This document shows, in pieces, positions 1-8,580 of a stretch of 64,000 nucleotides of DNA. Position numbers and translations under genes: made by a program. Under the pieces are notes generated by a model. The model did no database searches and was not told the origin of the DNA. It saw only the letters and a list, made by a program, of their open reading frames with translations. How positions within the stretch are numbered: the stretch's first letter is position 1; each line of letters opens with the position of its first letter. The DNA is taken from NCBI RefSeq assembly GCF_016908465.1, contig NZ_JAFBDY010000017.1, positions 1 to 64,000 of the forward strand, given 5' to 3'. This DNA is from Lysinibacillus composti (GTDB lineage: Bacteria; Bacillota; Bacilli; Bacillales_A; Planococcaceae).

Positions 1-51
1 TTTTCGAGATTCATCGACGAAATTGATAATTTACGTAAAATATGTGCTTGA
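1..51 (+). CDS. 3' end of a gene cut by the window edge
   Basis: The first frame is open from base 1 and ends at TGA 49-51, giving the C-terminal residues FSRFIDEIDNLRKICA. The composition looks like real coding sequence, but 16 residues do not identify a family. Just downstream lies half of the GGGACAGG-type palindrome that occurs whole at 3.1 and 4.3 kb. That position would fit a REP-associated transposase, but this is a guess from context only. Confidence 0.4.
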   Translation, partial: FSRFIDEIDNLRKICA

Positions 52-91
52 ATCAAAAAAACTCTTTCAAAAAAAGGCACTTTTTCAGTGA

Positions 92-114
92 CTTCAACCT
101 GTCCCCCTGTCCCA
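92..114. repeat. Half copy of the GGGACAGG palindrome
   Basis: The string cctgtccccctgtccca is identical to the right arm of the large palindromes at 3072-3134 and 4238-4300. Only one arm is present here, so this is a partial copy. It lies between the partial gene at the window start and the terminator of the CAP-domain gene. Confidence 0.6.
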
Positions 115-154
115 AAAAAGATGGTCTGAAGCCAATTGACTTTGAGACCATCTT
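112..154 (-). terminator. Terminator of the CAP-domain gene
   Basis: A 10-bp perfect stem (118-127 with 145-154, AAGATGGTCT) is followed on the minus strand by a run of six T. It sits 30 bases past the stop codon of the minus-strand gene at 183-1028. Confidence 0.8.
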
Positions 155-182
155 CCTTACATAACACTATTAACTTATTAAA

Positions 183-1028
183 TTATTGTTGGATAAATTG
201 TTGTGTCCAGTAGTTACCGTTTTCCACGTAACCTACACCGATATGAGTGTAGTTGGCATTCATGATGTTTTGACGGTGACCTGGTGAGTCCATCCAAGCT
301 TGTACTACTTCAGCTGGAGTTTTTTGACCTTGGGCAATATTTTCGCCTGCAGATTTGTATGAAATGCCTGCTGCTTTGATTTGATCAAATGGGCTTCCGT
401 AAGTTGGACTTGTATGTGAGAAGTAGTTATTTTTCGCCATATCAGCTGATTTCGCTTCCGCTACTTTCATTAATGGAGCATAAATTTCTAATGGTTTTAG
501 GCCTGCTTTTGTACGTTCTGCATTTGTTAAATCTACCACTTGTTGTTCAAAATCTGAAACTGATTGACTCGCATTTGTTGTAGTAGTTTTTGTTGGTGCT
601 TCTGCTTGTTGAGTATTTGTATTTGTTGGTGCTGTTGTATTTGTATTGTTATTAGTTTTTGCTGGTGCTTTTGTGTTGTTTGTCGCTTTTGCCGGTGCTT
701 TTTGTTGTGTTGCTTGTTTAGAAGCTTGATCTTTATAAACTTCTTTACCTTCTTTAATCACTTTAACAGCGGCTTGGCCATTTAATGTTTTATTAACTAA
801 CTGCTGGAATTGATTAAAATCAAATTTACCATTAGCTAAATCAATTTGATTGATTAATTGAATGGCAATTGCTTCATAGTTGTCACCTTTAATCATTTGT
901 ACATATTGTTGAGCGTTGTCACTCTTAACTTCTTTATTTAAACTTGCCGCATCTGCTGATGTTGCTGTAAAAGATGCTCCAAATAATGTTGCTGCCATTA
1001 ATGATGTTGCTAGAAATTTTTTATTCAT
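183..1028 (-). CDS. Secreted CAP-domain (SCP/PR1-like) protein, YkwD type
   Basis: 281 residues. A signal peptide (about 1-27, cleavage after TSADA) is followed by a helical region, a low-complexity linker rich in Thr, Asn, Gln, Ala and Lys (about 95-155), and a C-terminal CAP domain (about 160-280). The CAP domain shows the usual motifs: LTNAERTKAGLKPL, the HT of YFSHTSP, the GENIA motif, AWMDSPGHRQNIMN and a terminal GVGYVENGNYWTQQF. Bacilli carry several such proteins (YkwD, YlbC), found at the cell surface or in spores; their biochemical activity is not settled. The start has a good ribosome binding site (GAGGAATAAAAC) and the gene ends at its own terminator. It appears monocistronic. Confidence 0.9.
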   Translation of the reverse strand: MNKKFLATSLMAATLFGASFTATSADAASLNKEVKSDNAQQYVQMIKGDNYEAIAIQLINQIDLANGKFDFNQFQQLVNKTLNGQAAVKVIKEGKEVYKDQASKQATQQKAPAKATNNTKAPAKTNNNTNTTAPTNTNTQQAEAPTKTTTTNASQSVSDFEQQVVDLTNAERTKAGLKPLEIYAPLMKVAEAKSADMAKNNYFSHTSPTYGSPFDQIKAAGISYKSAGENIAQGQKTPAEVVQAWMDSPGHRQNIMNANYTHIGVGYVENGNYWTQQFIQQ

Positions 1029-1354
1029 GTTTTATTCCTCCTCGTCTTTGCAACACCAATGTTACAGCACAGATTAAGTAATATAGGGCCCATAAAATGG
1101 TAAGAGTAACAATGAAAACGCAAACTCTAGTAAATTAAAGTCTAGTTCACGAAAACCCTCATAAATATTTCCAAAATAAAAGATTATTTCTACTGAAAAC
1201 CTATTGACAGATTTTCAATTTCATGAAATAAGACAATGATTCTACTTTTGTTACAAATAGATTACGGAAATTCCAGTACAGATACTTACTACAGAGTATC
1301 TTATATACAAAAAATCACTCCACTATATAAGTAAAGTGAAGTGATTTTTCAATC
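1029..1354. other. Intergenic region between the CAP gene and pgcA
   Basis: A 326-base stretch with no convincing gene. It should hold the promoter of the minus-strand CAP gene at its left end and holds the pgcA terminator at its right end (1309-1350). I see no other structure. Confidence 0.6.
1309..1350 (-). terminator. Terminator downstream of pgcA
   Basis: AAAAAATCACTCCACT pairs with AGTGAAGTGATTTTT across a short loop, with T-runs on both strands. It lies just past the pgcA stop codon and could work in both directions. Confidence 0.75.
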
Positions 1355-3043
1355 TTATAAAATTCCAGCTTTCAACTGCTCTAATCGTTCCATAGCTTCT
1401 TCATTTGAATCTGCCACAACGCCAAAATAGTATTTACATTTCGGTTCTGTACCGGAAGGACGAATCGTGATCCAAGAGTCGTCAGCTAACACGAATTTTA
1501 TTACGTTTTCTTTTGGTAAGAAGATTGGTACTGTTGTATCATCCGATAAAGTCGCCAAGCTCGTTAAATAGTCTTCTGCGCGCACTACTTGGATGCCGGC
1601 TACCTCATTCGGAATATTGCCTCGGAAATCTTCTAAGATTTGCTTCATTTTTTCTTGGCCGTCTTTTCCTTCAAAGACTTGTGATACAAGGGCTTCACGG
1701 TGGTAACCGAACTGCTTGTACAAGTCGTTTAATGCATCTAATAATGTTTTTCCTTTTGTTGCATAGAAGGCTGCCATTTCTGCCACTTTCAACGCCACTT
1801 GTACTGCGTCTTTATCGCGAGCGAAGGTTTTGATTAAATAACCGTAACTTTCTTCATAGCCGAATAAGAATGTATATTTATTGGATTGCTCGTACTCTTC
1901 AATTTTTTCTGCGATATATTTAAAGCCCGTTAGCGTGTTAATGGTTTTTACACCGAAATGATCGGCAACTTTTGTACCAAGTTCAGCTGTCACAATCGTT
2001 TTGATCATGGCTCCATTTGTTGGCAACGTTCCTTCGTTTTGTTTCGTTTGCAAAATGTAGTGTAGTAATAAGGAGCCTAGCTGGTTGCCCGTTAACAGTT
2101 CGTATTGATCATCTTTACGAACAGCAACACCTAATCGGTCAGCATCAGGGTCAGTTGCTAGTAAAAGATCCGCTCCAACTTCATCGCCCAATTTCATGGC
2201 TAATTCGAAGGCTGCCGCTTCTTCAGGATTCGGATAGCTCACCGTTGTGAATGCCCCATCTTGTACAGCCTGCTCTTTCACGACATGAACTTGTTCAAAT
2301 CCAAACTGTTTTAACCCTTCTATTACCGGAACAAGTCCAGCACCATGTAAAGGCGTATAGACCATTTTCATGTTGTAGTCAATTGCGTCATTTTCTTTCA
2401 ACGTCAGAAGGTTTTGCATAAATTTAGCATCCAGATCTTCTAGAATCCACTTCAATAAACCCTCATTCTCTAACTCTTGTGGATCGCGAACTGTTAAGTC
2501 GAAAATATCTTCAATCGCATTCATGTGTTCCACAATTGCATTAGCACCCGCAGGAACAAGTTGAGCCCCATCTTCACCATACACTTTAAATCCGTTGTAT
2601 TGCTTTGGATTGTGGCTTGCTGTGATAACAACACCGGCAAATGCGTTCAGCTCACGAACTGTAAATGAAAGCTGTGGTGTTGGACGAGGTTCCTTATATA
2701 TATAGGAAGTAATATTGTACGCACCTAAGATACGAGCTGTTTCCACAGCAAATTCTTGGGAAAAATGACGCGTATCATAGGCAATTACAACACCGCGCTT
2801 TGTAGCCTCTTCACCATTTGATGCAACGAAACGTGCTAGTCCCTCAGCTACTCGACGAATCGTAAAAATGTTGATACGATTCGTTCCAGCACCAAGTAAT
2901 CCACGCATTCCACCTGTCCCAAATGAAACATATTGATAAAAGCGGTCTTCGATTTCTTTGTCATGATCCGCGATTGCATTTAGCTCATCTTGTAAATATG
3001 TTGGTAAGTCATGGGATTGCCATTTCTCAAAAATATCTTTCAT
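1355..3043 (-). CDS. pgcA: Alpha-phosphoglucomutase / phosphomannomutase
   Basis: 562 residues, close to B. subtilis PgcA (YhxB). It interconverts glucose 1-phosphate and glucose 6-phosphate, feeding UDP-glucose for glycolipids and wall teichoic acid. All four phosphohexomutase motifs are visible: the phosphoserine loop TASHNPKQYNGFK (Ser143), the metal loop DPDADRLG (Asp298, 300, 302), the sugar-specificity loop GYEESYGYL (Glu396, Glu397) and the phosphate-binding loop RPSGTEPK near the C terminus. The ATG has an AGAAGGTG ribosome binding site about 8 bases upstream. The gene stands alone, with a terminator after it. Confidence 0.95.
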   Translation of the reverse strand: MKDIFEKWQSHDLPTYLQDELNAIADHDKEIEDRFYQYVSFGTGGMRGLLGAGTNRINIFTIRRVAEGLARFVASNGEEATKRGVVIAYDTRHFSQEFAVETARILGAYNITSYIYKEPRPTPQLSFTVRELNAFAGVVITASHNPKQYNGFKVYGEDGAQLVPAGANAIVEHMNAIEDIFDLTVRDPQELENEGLLKWILEDLDAKFMQNLLTLKENDAIDYNMKMVYTPLHGAGLVPVIEGLKQFGFEQVHVVKEQAVQDGAFTTVSYPNPEEAAAFELAMKLGDEVGADLLLATDPDADRLGVAVRKDDQYELLTGNQLGSLLLHYILQTKQNEGTLPTNGAMIKTIVTAELGTKVADHFGVKTINTLTGFKYIAEKIEEYEQSNKYTFLFGYEESYGYLIKTFARDKDAVQVALKVAEMAAFYATKGKTLLDALNDLYKQFGYHREALVSQVFEGKDGQEKMKQILEDFRGNIPNEVAGIQVVRAEDYLTSLATLSDDTTVPIFLPKENVIKFVLADDSWITIRPSGTEPKCKYYFGVVADSNEEAMERLEQLKAGIL

Positions 3044-3071
3044 TCGTTAGAACACCTTCTTTTTTATGTTT

Positions 3072-3134
3072 GATGGGACATGGGGACAGGTACATCGTCC
3101 CGCGGGACAATGTACCTGTCCCCCTTGTCTCATC
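3072..3134. repeat. Large GGGACAGG palindrome, copy 1
   Basis: A nearly perfect inverted repeat of about 28-bp arms around GC: the left arm contains GGGGACAGGTACATCGTCCC and the right arm GGGACAATGTACCTGTCCCC. A second copy is at 4238-4300 and half a copy at 92-114. The three copies flank pgcA and the SDR gene. Palindromes of this kind are typical of REP elements moved by REP-associated transposases; no such complete transposase gene is in the window. Confidence 0.8.
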
Positions 3135-3443
3135 CACTCCATTTCCAATTATAACCCAATTTATAGGTCAACTGTCTACCTTTGCACGCTTCCATTAACA
3201 TATTTCTCACATTACTTTTGTTCGTCTTATTTAAGAGCAAATTTTTACGTTCTAATTATTAAAATTAATGTACTGTTTACAAGGAAATGATAGGATAAAC
3301 AATAGTAATAGATAATAGTTAATTATGTAAAAAATCAAGTTTTAGACAAGACATTAAAATCAACTTTGTTAAAGTAGAAATGAGTTATCTAGGAAACAAT
3401 GTGGCTACATTTAATACTGTAAAAAACATTTGAAGAAAAAATA

Positions 3444-3465
3444 CATTCAAACAATCGTTTGAATG
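3444..3465. promoter_or_regulatory. Palindromic operator upstream of the SDR gene
   Basis: CATTCAAAC-AATC-GTTTGAATG is a perfect 9-bp inverted repeat with a 4-base centre, 45 bases upstream of the start codon. The AAACnnnnGTTT core with CATTCA/TGAATG flanks resembles TetR-family operators. No TetR gene is in the neighbourhood, so the regulator would act in trans. Confidence 0.5.
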
Positions 3466-3510
3466 AACGTTAGCTAAGAGTTCGACGTTTATATTTAAGG
3501 AGGAAGTTTA

Positions 3511-4236
3511 ATGAATGTTTATTTTATTACTGGTGTGTCAAAAGGAATTGGGTTTGAACTTGCAAAGCAATTGAGTGAAGCGGGTCATTTCGTTGTTGGA
3601 ATTGCTCGTACCATGAGCGAACTGGATGGAGTAAAATTCATTAGTGCAGATCTATCCGAAACTGATAAGCTTGAATCGGTAATGGATGAGCTATTCGCGT
3701 CTGCTCCACAAAACGCGAAATCTTTCACACTAATTAACAACGCTGGGATGGTTGATCCAATCGGGTTAATTGGAGCTGTAAATGCAGTGGAAATGACGAA
3801 TGCGATTGCCGTCAATTTGACTGCACCGATGATTCTTTCTAATGCATTCATCTCAAAGTTAAAGGATTTTAAAGGATCAAAGCGTATTATCAATATTTCA
3901 TCTGGGGCTGGTCGAAAAGCTTATGAGGGTTGGGGAACTTACTGTACAACAAAAGCTGGACTTGATCATTTTTCACGGGTTGTTGCACTTGAGCAATCGA
4001 AGGAAGAGTATCCAGTAGAAATCGTCTCAATCGCTCCTGGCATCGTCGACACTAGTATGCAAGAAACGATTCGAGCAAGTAACGAAGATGCATTCCCACT
4101 TCATGATCAGTTTGTTACTTACAAAGAGCAAGGATTACTTAGCAGTACGGAACAAACGGCACAAAAGATTATTTCATTTGCAGAAAATGTAGATTTTAGA
4201 GAAGTCGGTCCAATTGCAGATGTCCGTAATTATTAA
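3511..4236 (+). CDS. Short-chain dehydrogenase/reductase, YueD-like
   Basis: 241 residues, a classical SDR. The NAD(P)-binding motif TGVSKGIG is at 7-14, NNAG at 76-79, and the catalytic Ser130/131, Tyr144 and Lys148 are in place (YCTTK). The overall pattern, with the late VDTSMQ segment, matches the sepiapterin-reductase-like group annotated as (S)-benzoin-forming benzil reductase (B. subtilis YueD), which reduces diketones with NADPH. The natural substrate is unknown. AAGGAGGAAG precedes the ATG. The gene is alone between a palindromic operator and a GGGACAGG palindrome that may end transcription. Confidence 0.85.
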   Translation: MNVYFITGVSKGIGFELAKQLSEAGHFVVGIARTMSELDGVKFISADLSETDKLESVMDELFASAPQNAKSFTLINNAGMVDPIGLIGAVNAVEMTNAIAVNLTAPMILSNAFISKLKDFKGSKRIINISSGAGRKAYEGWGTYCTTKAGLDHFSRVVALEQSKEEYPVEIVSIAPGIVDTSMQETIRASNEDAFPLHDQFVTYKEQGLLSSTEQTAQKIISFAENVDFREVGPIADVRNY

Positions 4237-4237
4237 T

Positions 4238-4300
4238 ATGTTATAGGGATAGGTACATTGTCCCAGTGGGACGATGTACCTGTCCCCCTGTCCCATAACG
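4238..4300. repeat. Large GGGACAGG palindrome, copy 2
   Basis: Second copy of the palindrome at 3072-3134. GGTACATTGTCCCA pairs with GGGACGATGTACC around GT, with outer GTTAT/ATAAC ends. It starts right after the SDR stop codon. Confidence 0.8.
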
Positions 4301-4362
4301 GATGACCACTCCAAAAATTTACAGTATAATTTTATAAAAAGGTAATAGGAAGTGTATATATA

Positions 4363-5289
4363 GTGAAAAAAGTAACAGTTGAAAACTTGATTCAGAAGTT
4401 TTCATTGAACGTATTGGCTGGTGAAGATCAACTCGAGAAATTGATTACGCAACCAGGGGTACATCGTCCAGGTCTCGAATTTGTTGGCTGTTTTGACTTT
4501 TTTCCTACAGAGCAAGTTCAAATATTAGGGAAAAAGGAAGTTACTTATTTAGAGAAATTAAGCCCCGAAGAACGTAAAATTCAAATTAAAAATCTTGTAT
4601 ACTATCATCCATCTTGTTTTATTGTCACAACAGGTGAAGTAGATTTTGATCATTTAATCCACCATTGTACAGAGCAGGGAATCCCCTTGTTAGTAACTAA
4701 TAAGCCTGAGACGACTTCTGAATTTATCCCCAAATTGGAGACGTATTTAATAAAAGAATTAGCCCCTGAAATGGCAGTACATGGAGTTTGTATGAATGTG
4801 TCTGGTATCGGGATCTTGATTCGTGGGAGCTCTGGAGTAGGAAAAAGCGAGACAGCGCATACGTTAATTCGCCGCGGGCACCGGTTAGTTGCTGATGATA
4901 TCGTTGTTTTAAAAAGACTTAGTTCACAAACGATTCTAGGTACACATGATGAGAAAACAAAGGAGTTTTTGGCTCTCCGCAGTATTGGGTTGCTCAACGT
5001 CGTTCGTTTATACGGACGTAAGGCATTTCAAGATGAAACACGAATTACGCTTGATATTAATCTAACAAAATGGGAAAAGGATGCCTTATATAATGATTTA
5101 GAACAGGAATTTCATTATACAGACTATATGGGGGTAAAAATCCCTTCTATGGAAATCCAGCTTCAACCTGGACGTGATGTTGCAGGGTTAATTGAGGCAG
5201 CCGCAAATAACTGGTATTTAAAACAGCAGGGATACAGTGCAGTTGAAGAATTTATGGATCGCATTAAGGCAGATATAACAATGGAATAA
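4363..5289 (+). CDS. Diverged HPr kinase/phosphorylase paralogue
   Basis: 308 residues, the normal HprK length. The family phosphorylates HPr on Ser46 and reverses this, coupling sugar uptake to carbon catabolite control. The Walker A loop GSSGVGKS is at 155-162, His140 (AVHGV) and the acidic pair VADD (Asp178, Asp179) are kept. Two family signatures are altered compared with B. subtilis HprK: Glu-Ile-Arg-Gly becomes Ala-Leu-Arg-Ser at 204-207, and VRPGRN becomes LQPGRD at 267-272. The usual neighbours lgt and ppaX are absent. This suggests a second copy with changed kinase/phosphorylase balance or another target. The start is GTG with AGGAAGTG upstream; ATG is not available. Confidence 0.8.
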   Translation: MKKVTVENLIQKFSLNVLAGEDQLEKLITQPGVHRPGLEFVGCFDFFPTEQVQILGKKEVTYLEKLSPEERKIQIKNLVYYHPSCFIVTTGEVDFDHLIHHCTEQGIPLLVTNKPETTSEFIPKLETYLIKELAPEMAVHGVCMNVSGIGILIRGSSGVGKSETAHTLIRRGHRLVADDIVVLKRLSSQTILGTHDEKTKEFLALRSIGLLNVVRLYGRKAFQDETRITLDINLTKWEKDALYNDLEQEFHYTDYMGVKIPSMEIQLQPGRDVAGLIEAAANNWYLKQQGYSAVEEFMDRIKADITME

Positions 5290-5889
5290 CTTTTAAGCCT
5301 GCTTTTTCATACAGAAGAAAATGAAGGTTAATTCCTTCCACTTATATAAATCGTAGGTAATGAATCTAGGGTTTATTGATTTCTTCTGCATTTTTGAGCA
5401 TACCAAATAAACTCTATGATTCGTATGATGGTTTCATATCTTCCTTTTAATATCCGTCGTTTACATATAAATGAGATGCTTTTCGAATCCTTAGATACCG
5501 ATTCCACCTTATTTCGTCCAACTGTTCAGCGGTATCAAAAGCCCAACTTCTCTGATAGTTAAACAGTGAAATTGGGCTATTCTGTTACTTCAATTAAAGA
5601 ATGCGATTCTAAGTCTCTTCCACGGTTTTCATCCTTTCATTTATTTTTTTTAGTTATCAGCATTATGTTCCAATTGGGTCTTTTCTTCACGTCCCCCACC
5701 TTTTCTTTCACTTAAGAAAACGAGATGAACTTTGATAAAATCTCACTAGAAATAAAGCTTTTTTATTTCTGTAATGGTGAATACAATTAAGATAGAATAG
5801 ACTGAATTTTTTAACCTGCTCATCTAATAGTAAACGATCATCATATATTAAAATGATTTTCTTTAGTATTGACAAGGAAGTGATTTGCT
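5290..5889. other. 600-base gene-free stretch with one hairpin
   Basis: No reading frame with a ribosome binding site is apparent. The only clear structure is a hairpin at 5540-5578 (AGCCCAA pairing with TTGGGCT, partly extended), which has a short T-run on the minus strand only. The promoter of the YqjF-like gene should lie near the right end. Confidence 0.5.
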
Positions 5890-6666
5890 GTGGGGGAACT
5901 CCTAAAAGAGAAAAAAGACCCATGGGATGACAGCCATCGTCCGTGGGCTCTACCGAATTTACCTTGGACGATGAAGCAAATATGGAGCGATCTGTTATTT
6001 GCTCATTATCCAATTAAATATGAGGTGTTACGAAAATTAGTACCCGAAGCACTGCATTTAGATTCATACAATGGCATGTGTTGGATTGGGGTTGTACCGT
6101 TTCGAATGTCGGGGATTAGACTGCGGGGATTGCCATCTATTCCAGGTACAGATCAATTTCCTGAGCTCAATGTTCGGACATATGTAACTTTAGATGGTAA
6201 GCCTGGTGTGTACTTTTTTAGTTTGGATGCTGCTAATTGGCTAGCTGTAAAAGGGGCTAAAACACTATATCACTTACCCTATTGGCACGCTGATATGGAG
6301 ATCAAAAATAGTGGAACAAACATTGAATTTAAAAGTAAGAGACTACAAGACAATGAAATTGAATTAGCTTGTAGCTATAGACCCATTTCAGAACCATTTC
6401 AAGCAAGTAAGGGATCTTTCGAGGAATGGATGGTCGAGCGTTACTGCTTCTACACCTTAAATTCATCGGGAGTACCGCTACGCTGCGATATTTTACATGA
6501 GCCTTGGAGATTACAAGAGGCAGAAGCAGAATTTAGGTATAATTCAATACTCTCCAAGCAAGGCATTGATGTCGCTAGTGATTCGCCTATAGTTCATTTT
6601 GCAAAAAAGATTGAGGTACGTGCTTGGCCTCTTGTCCATCATTCCACTGATCATTTTAGTACTTGA
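5890..6666 (+). CDS. YqjF family protein (DUF2071)
   Basis: 258 residues covering the whole DUF2071 family, a relative of the acetoacetate-decarboxylase fold. Recognisable features are the N-terminal RPWALPNLPWTMKQIWSDLLF, the WIGVVPFRMSGIRLRGLP strand and the YVTLDGKPGVYFFSLDAAN segment. The biochemical function is not established. The start is GTG; AAGGAAGTG lies 8 bases upstream. The gene is monocistronic and ends 100 bases before a repeat hairpin that can act as terminator. Confidence 0.85.
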   Translation: MGELLKEKKDPWDDSHRPWALPNLPWTMKQIWSDLLFAHYPIKYEVLRKLVPEALHLDSYNGMCWIGVVPFRMSGIRLRGLPSIPGTDQFPELNVRTYVTLDGKPGVYFFSLDAANWLAVKGAKTLYHLPYWHADMEIKNSGTNIEFKSKRLQDNEIELACSYRPISEPFQASKGSFEEWMVERYCFYTLNSSGVPLRCDILHEPWRLQEAEAEFRYNSILSKQGIDVASDSPIVHFAKKIEVRAWPLVHHSTDHFST

Positions 6667-6763
6667 GGGCAGAATCAGGCCTCTACCATAAAATACTGGC
6701 ACTACCTAGCATAAGTACATTTACTATGCTTTACTAAACAATCTTGGCCATTAAAGACAAAAT

Positions 6764-6802
6764 GAGCGCCACTTCCTCAAGAGTGGCGCCAGATTGCTGA
6801 AA
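6764..6802. repeat. Hairpin-tail repeat, member A
   Basis: Stem GCGCCACT (6766-6773) with AGTGGCGC (6782-6789), followed by the tail CAGATTGCTGAAAG. The same architecture (GCGC-type hairpin, then GATTGTTGAAG-like tail) recurs across the window. It lies between two convergent genes. Confidence 0.7.
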
Positions 6803-6812
6803 GAAAAGTAAA

Positions 6813-7376
6813 CTAAAGATATCGACGTACTTTTTTGCTGTATTGTTTATATTCCTCACCGTAAATTTTCATCAACGATTGTTCTTCAAGTAGCACTTGT
6901 CGATTAAAAAGCCAATAACCTACAATCAAATATACTAGTAAAATCCAATTTGGATAAATAAGGAATTCTCCTAATAAAACGAATCCAAAAGCAGTATATA
7001 TCGGATTTCGACTGATGGCAAAGGCCCCAGTAGTAATTAAAGGGCCAGGATGGTCTTCATCAATTCCCACCCTGAAGCTTTTTCCGAACGAAATTAAGCT
7101 ATAAAGGAATAATAAAAGACCTAATAAGCAGAAGACCACGCCAATCCAACCGATGGACTCACTTCTAAACAATTCAGTACCCAATCGTGGTAAGTTAAAA
7201 GCATTGGCAAAAATCAAATAAAATAACAGCAAAGCAAATGGCGGTATAATAAAGTCCTTTTTATCCATTTCGCCAAATTTAAATGCTTTGATGCCCAGTT
7301 TTTTTAATTGTTTGGAACGGATGATGACCATTGTGATTAGCAAAACAATCGTAATAACGGCAATAGATCCTTGCAA
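6813..7376 (-). CDS. Isoprenylcysteine carboxyl methyltransferase-like membrane protein
   Basis: 187 residues with about four to five membrane helices. The C-terminal part carries the ICMT/phospholipid methyltransferase pattern: GPLITTGAFAISRNPIY, then EFLIYPNWILL and the acidic/Tyr signature LLEEQSLMKIYGEEYKQYSKKVRRYL. Members bind S-adenosylmethionine at the membrane face; the bacterial substrates are mostly unknown. Single gene, transcribed toward repeat member A. Confidence 0.8.
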   Translation of the reverse strand: MQGSIAVITIVLLITMVIIRSKQLKKLGIKAFKFGEMDKKDFIIPPFALLLFYLIFANAFNLPRLGTELFRSESIGWIGVVFCLLGLLLFLYSLISFGKSFRVGIDEDHPGPLITTGAFAISRNPIYTAFGFVLLGEFLIYPNWILLVYLIVGYWLFNRQVLLEEQSLMKIYGEEYKQYSKKVRRYL

Positions 7377-7460
7377 CCTGAAACCACCTTTCTATTCACT
7401 ATTTTATTCTATCCTACTTGTTAATGAATAAATTTATCCTACAATTGGCACTTAACCTAA

Positions 7461-7500
7461 AGAAAAAACGCAATTCATGCATCTGAATTGCGCTAGATCA
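7461..7500. repeat. Hairpin-tail repeat, member B
   Basis: CGCAATTCA (7469-7477) pairs perfectly with TGAATTGCG (7484-7492), followed by CTAGATCATGGAA. It lies between the methyltransferase start and the DUF2812 stop. Confidence 0.65.
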
Positions 7501-7527
7501 TGGAATAAACATTAGCCTCTTATAGCA

Positions 7528-8094
7528 TTATTTTTCTTTTAATATTGAATACTTTCGATAAGCTTTATAGAAACTGTACCCGAAGAAAATAGTCATAATG
7601 GCGGGAAGAGACCTTAAAAGGACAAATGGCGTTTCAAATAAAAATGCTTTCCAAAATAATGCACCTTCCATACTCCAAAGACCTTCCGTTAAATATAATC
7701 CTGAATCTTTGTAAACCAGATAAGAGAAAATCAATGTCATTATTCCTATACTAGATACATAATTCATCAATCTTTTATAATAATTACTCTTTGATTGGCG
7801 ATCCGAATAGATTTCATTTTGATCGTCATCTTCTTTTTGCCAATACTGTAATCCACGCTGGCTCCCCTTTATATAGCTCCAACCAAAGTCCTCATAAATC
7901 CCTTTGTAGTTCTCGTACTTTTCCTTCGATAAATAATCTTGATAATCCAATCGCATCACAAATCTCTTATCGGTTTTTTCGAAAGTGTATAGGCCTAATC
8001 CACTGATCTTTGTACAGCGATATCCTTTTTGTAATTGTTTATTCAGCCATTGCTCTTCTTTTTCAATATCAAAAAACACCTTAAACATTTTCAT
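7528..8094 (-). CDS. DUF2812 membrane protein, partner of a PadR regulator
   Basis: About 188 residues. The N-terminal half is the cytoplasmic DUF2812 domain (KMFKVFFDIEKEEQWLNKQL, then FVMRLDYQDYLSKEKYENYK and GWSYIKGSQRGLQYWQKE); two membrane helices follow (about 115-130 and 150-175). The open frame extends to a GTG at 8103, but GAAGGAAGTG lies about 8-10 bases before the ATG at 8094, which I prefer. The gene overlaps the end of padR by 14 bases, so the two are translationally coupled. In Bacillales such PadR/DUF2812 pairs recur; the molecular role of DUF2812 is unknown. Confidence 0.85.
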   Translation of the reverse strand: MKMFKVFFDIEKEEQWLNKQLQKGYRCTKISGLGLYTFEKTDKRFVMRLDYQDYLSKEKYENYKGIYEDFGWSYIKGSQRGLQYWQKEDDDQNEIYSDRQSKSNYYKRLMNYVSSIGIMTLIFSYLVYKDSGLYLTEGLWSMEGALFWKAFLFETPFVLLRSLPAIMTIFFGYSFYKAYRKYSILKEK

Positions 8095-8398
8095 TTGATT
8101 CACTTCCTTCGTACAGAGATAAAATGTGCAATAACCTGTTTTGTTCCATTTTCAAAATGGTCTTTCCTTCCGCTGTGATCATATAAACTTTTCTCCGACC
8201 TGACTCTCCAACAGATTCAATCCAACCATGTTTATTCAAGTTTTCAATCGCACCGTATAATGTACCCGCTGCTAAACTAACGGTACCATTACTTATTTCT
8301 TCTATCTTCTGCATTACGGCATAGCCATGGAGTGGTTCGCGTAAAGCTAATAAAATATAATGCATCGTTTCAGACAACGGCAATAATTTATGTTTCAT
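8081..8398 (-). CDS. PadR family transcriptional regulator
   Basis: 105 residues, a compact PadR of the type with a winged helix and one C-terminal dimerisation helix. Typical segments are LREPLHGYAVMQKIEE, the wing SLAAGTLYGAIENLNKHGWI and RRKVYMITAEGKTIL. It heads a two-gene operon with the DUF2812 gene, and the upstream region carries nested inverted repeats (8410-8473) where it probably represses itself. Confidence 0.9.
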   Translation of the reverse strand: MKHKLLPLSETMHYILLALREPLHGYAVMQKIEEISNGTVSLAAGTLYGAIENLNKHGWIESVGESGRRKVYMITAEGKTILKMEQNRLLHILSLYEGSESNENV

Positions 8399-8409
8399 GT
8401 TTTCAACCT

Positions 8410-8473
8410 CTATTCAGTTCGACTATATAGTTCAACTTAATAATAAGTTAATACAGTTCAACTGAATAGTCAA
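8410..8473 (-). promoter_or_regulatory. Candidate autoregulatory operator of padR
   Basis: An imperfect 15-bp inverted repeat (8410-8424 with 8455-8469, 13 of 15 matching) brackets the region, and a perfect 10-bp palindrome ACTATATAGT lies at 8422-8431. A -35 like TTGACT is at 8468-8473 on the minus strand; the -10 is unclear. Binding by PadR is inferred from position. Confidence 0.5.
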
Positions 8474-8540
8474 CCAATTTTTTATAAGTTGTCAAAAGAA
8501 CTTAAAGTGATAAACTTGATCACTAGTAAAAAATCAATCT

Positions 8541-8580
8541 AAAAAGTCGCTTCCCGAATGTTAGGGAAAGCGACTTTTAA
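8541..8580. terminator. Strong bidirectional hairpin
   Basis: AAAAGTCGCTTCCC (8542-8555) pairs with GGGAAAGCGACTTTT (8563-8577), with one bulge. T-runs flank both sides. It separates the padR promoter from the zinc-ribbon gene, which is transcribed toward it, and resembles the GCG-type hairpin family. Confidence 0.65.

Noticed and set aside
564-785. Plus-strand frame of 73 codons rich in Cys and Phe
   Set aside because: It is the complement of the low-complexity Thr/Asn/Gln linker of the CAP-domain protein; no ribosome binding site.
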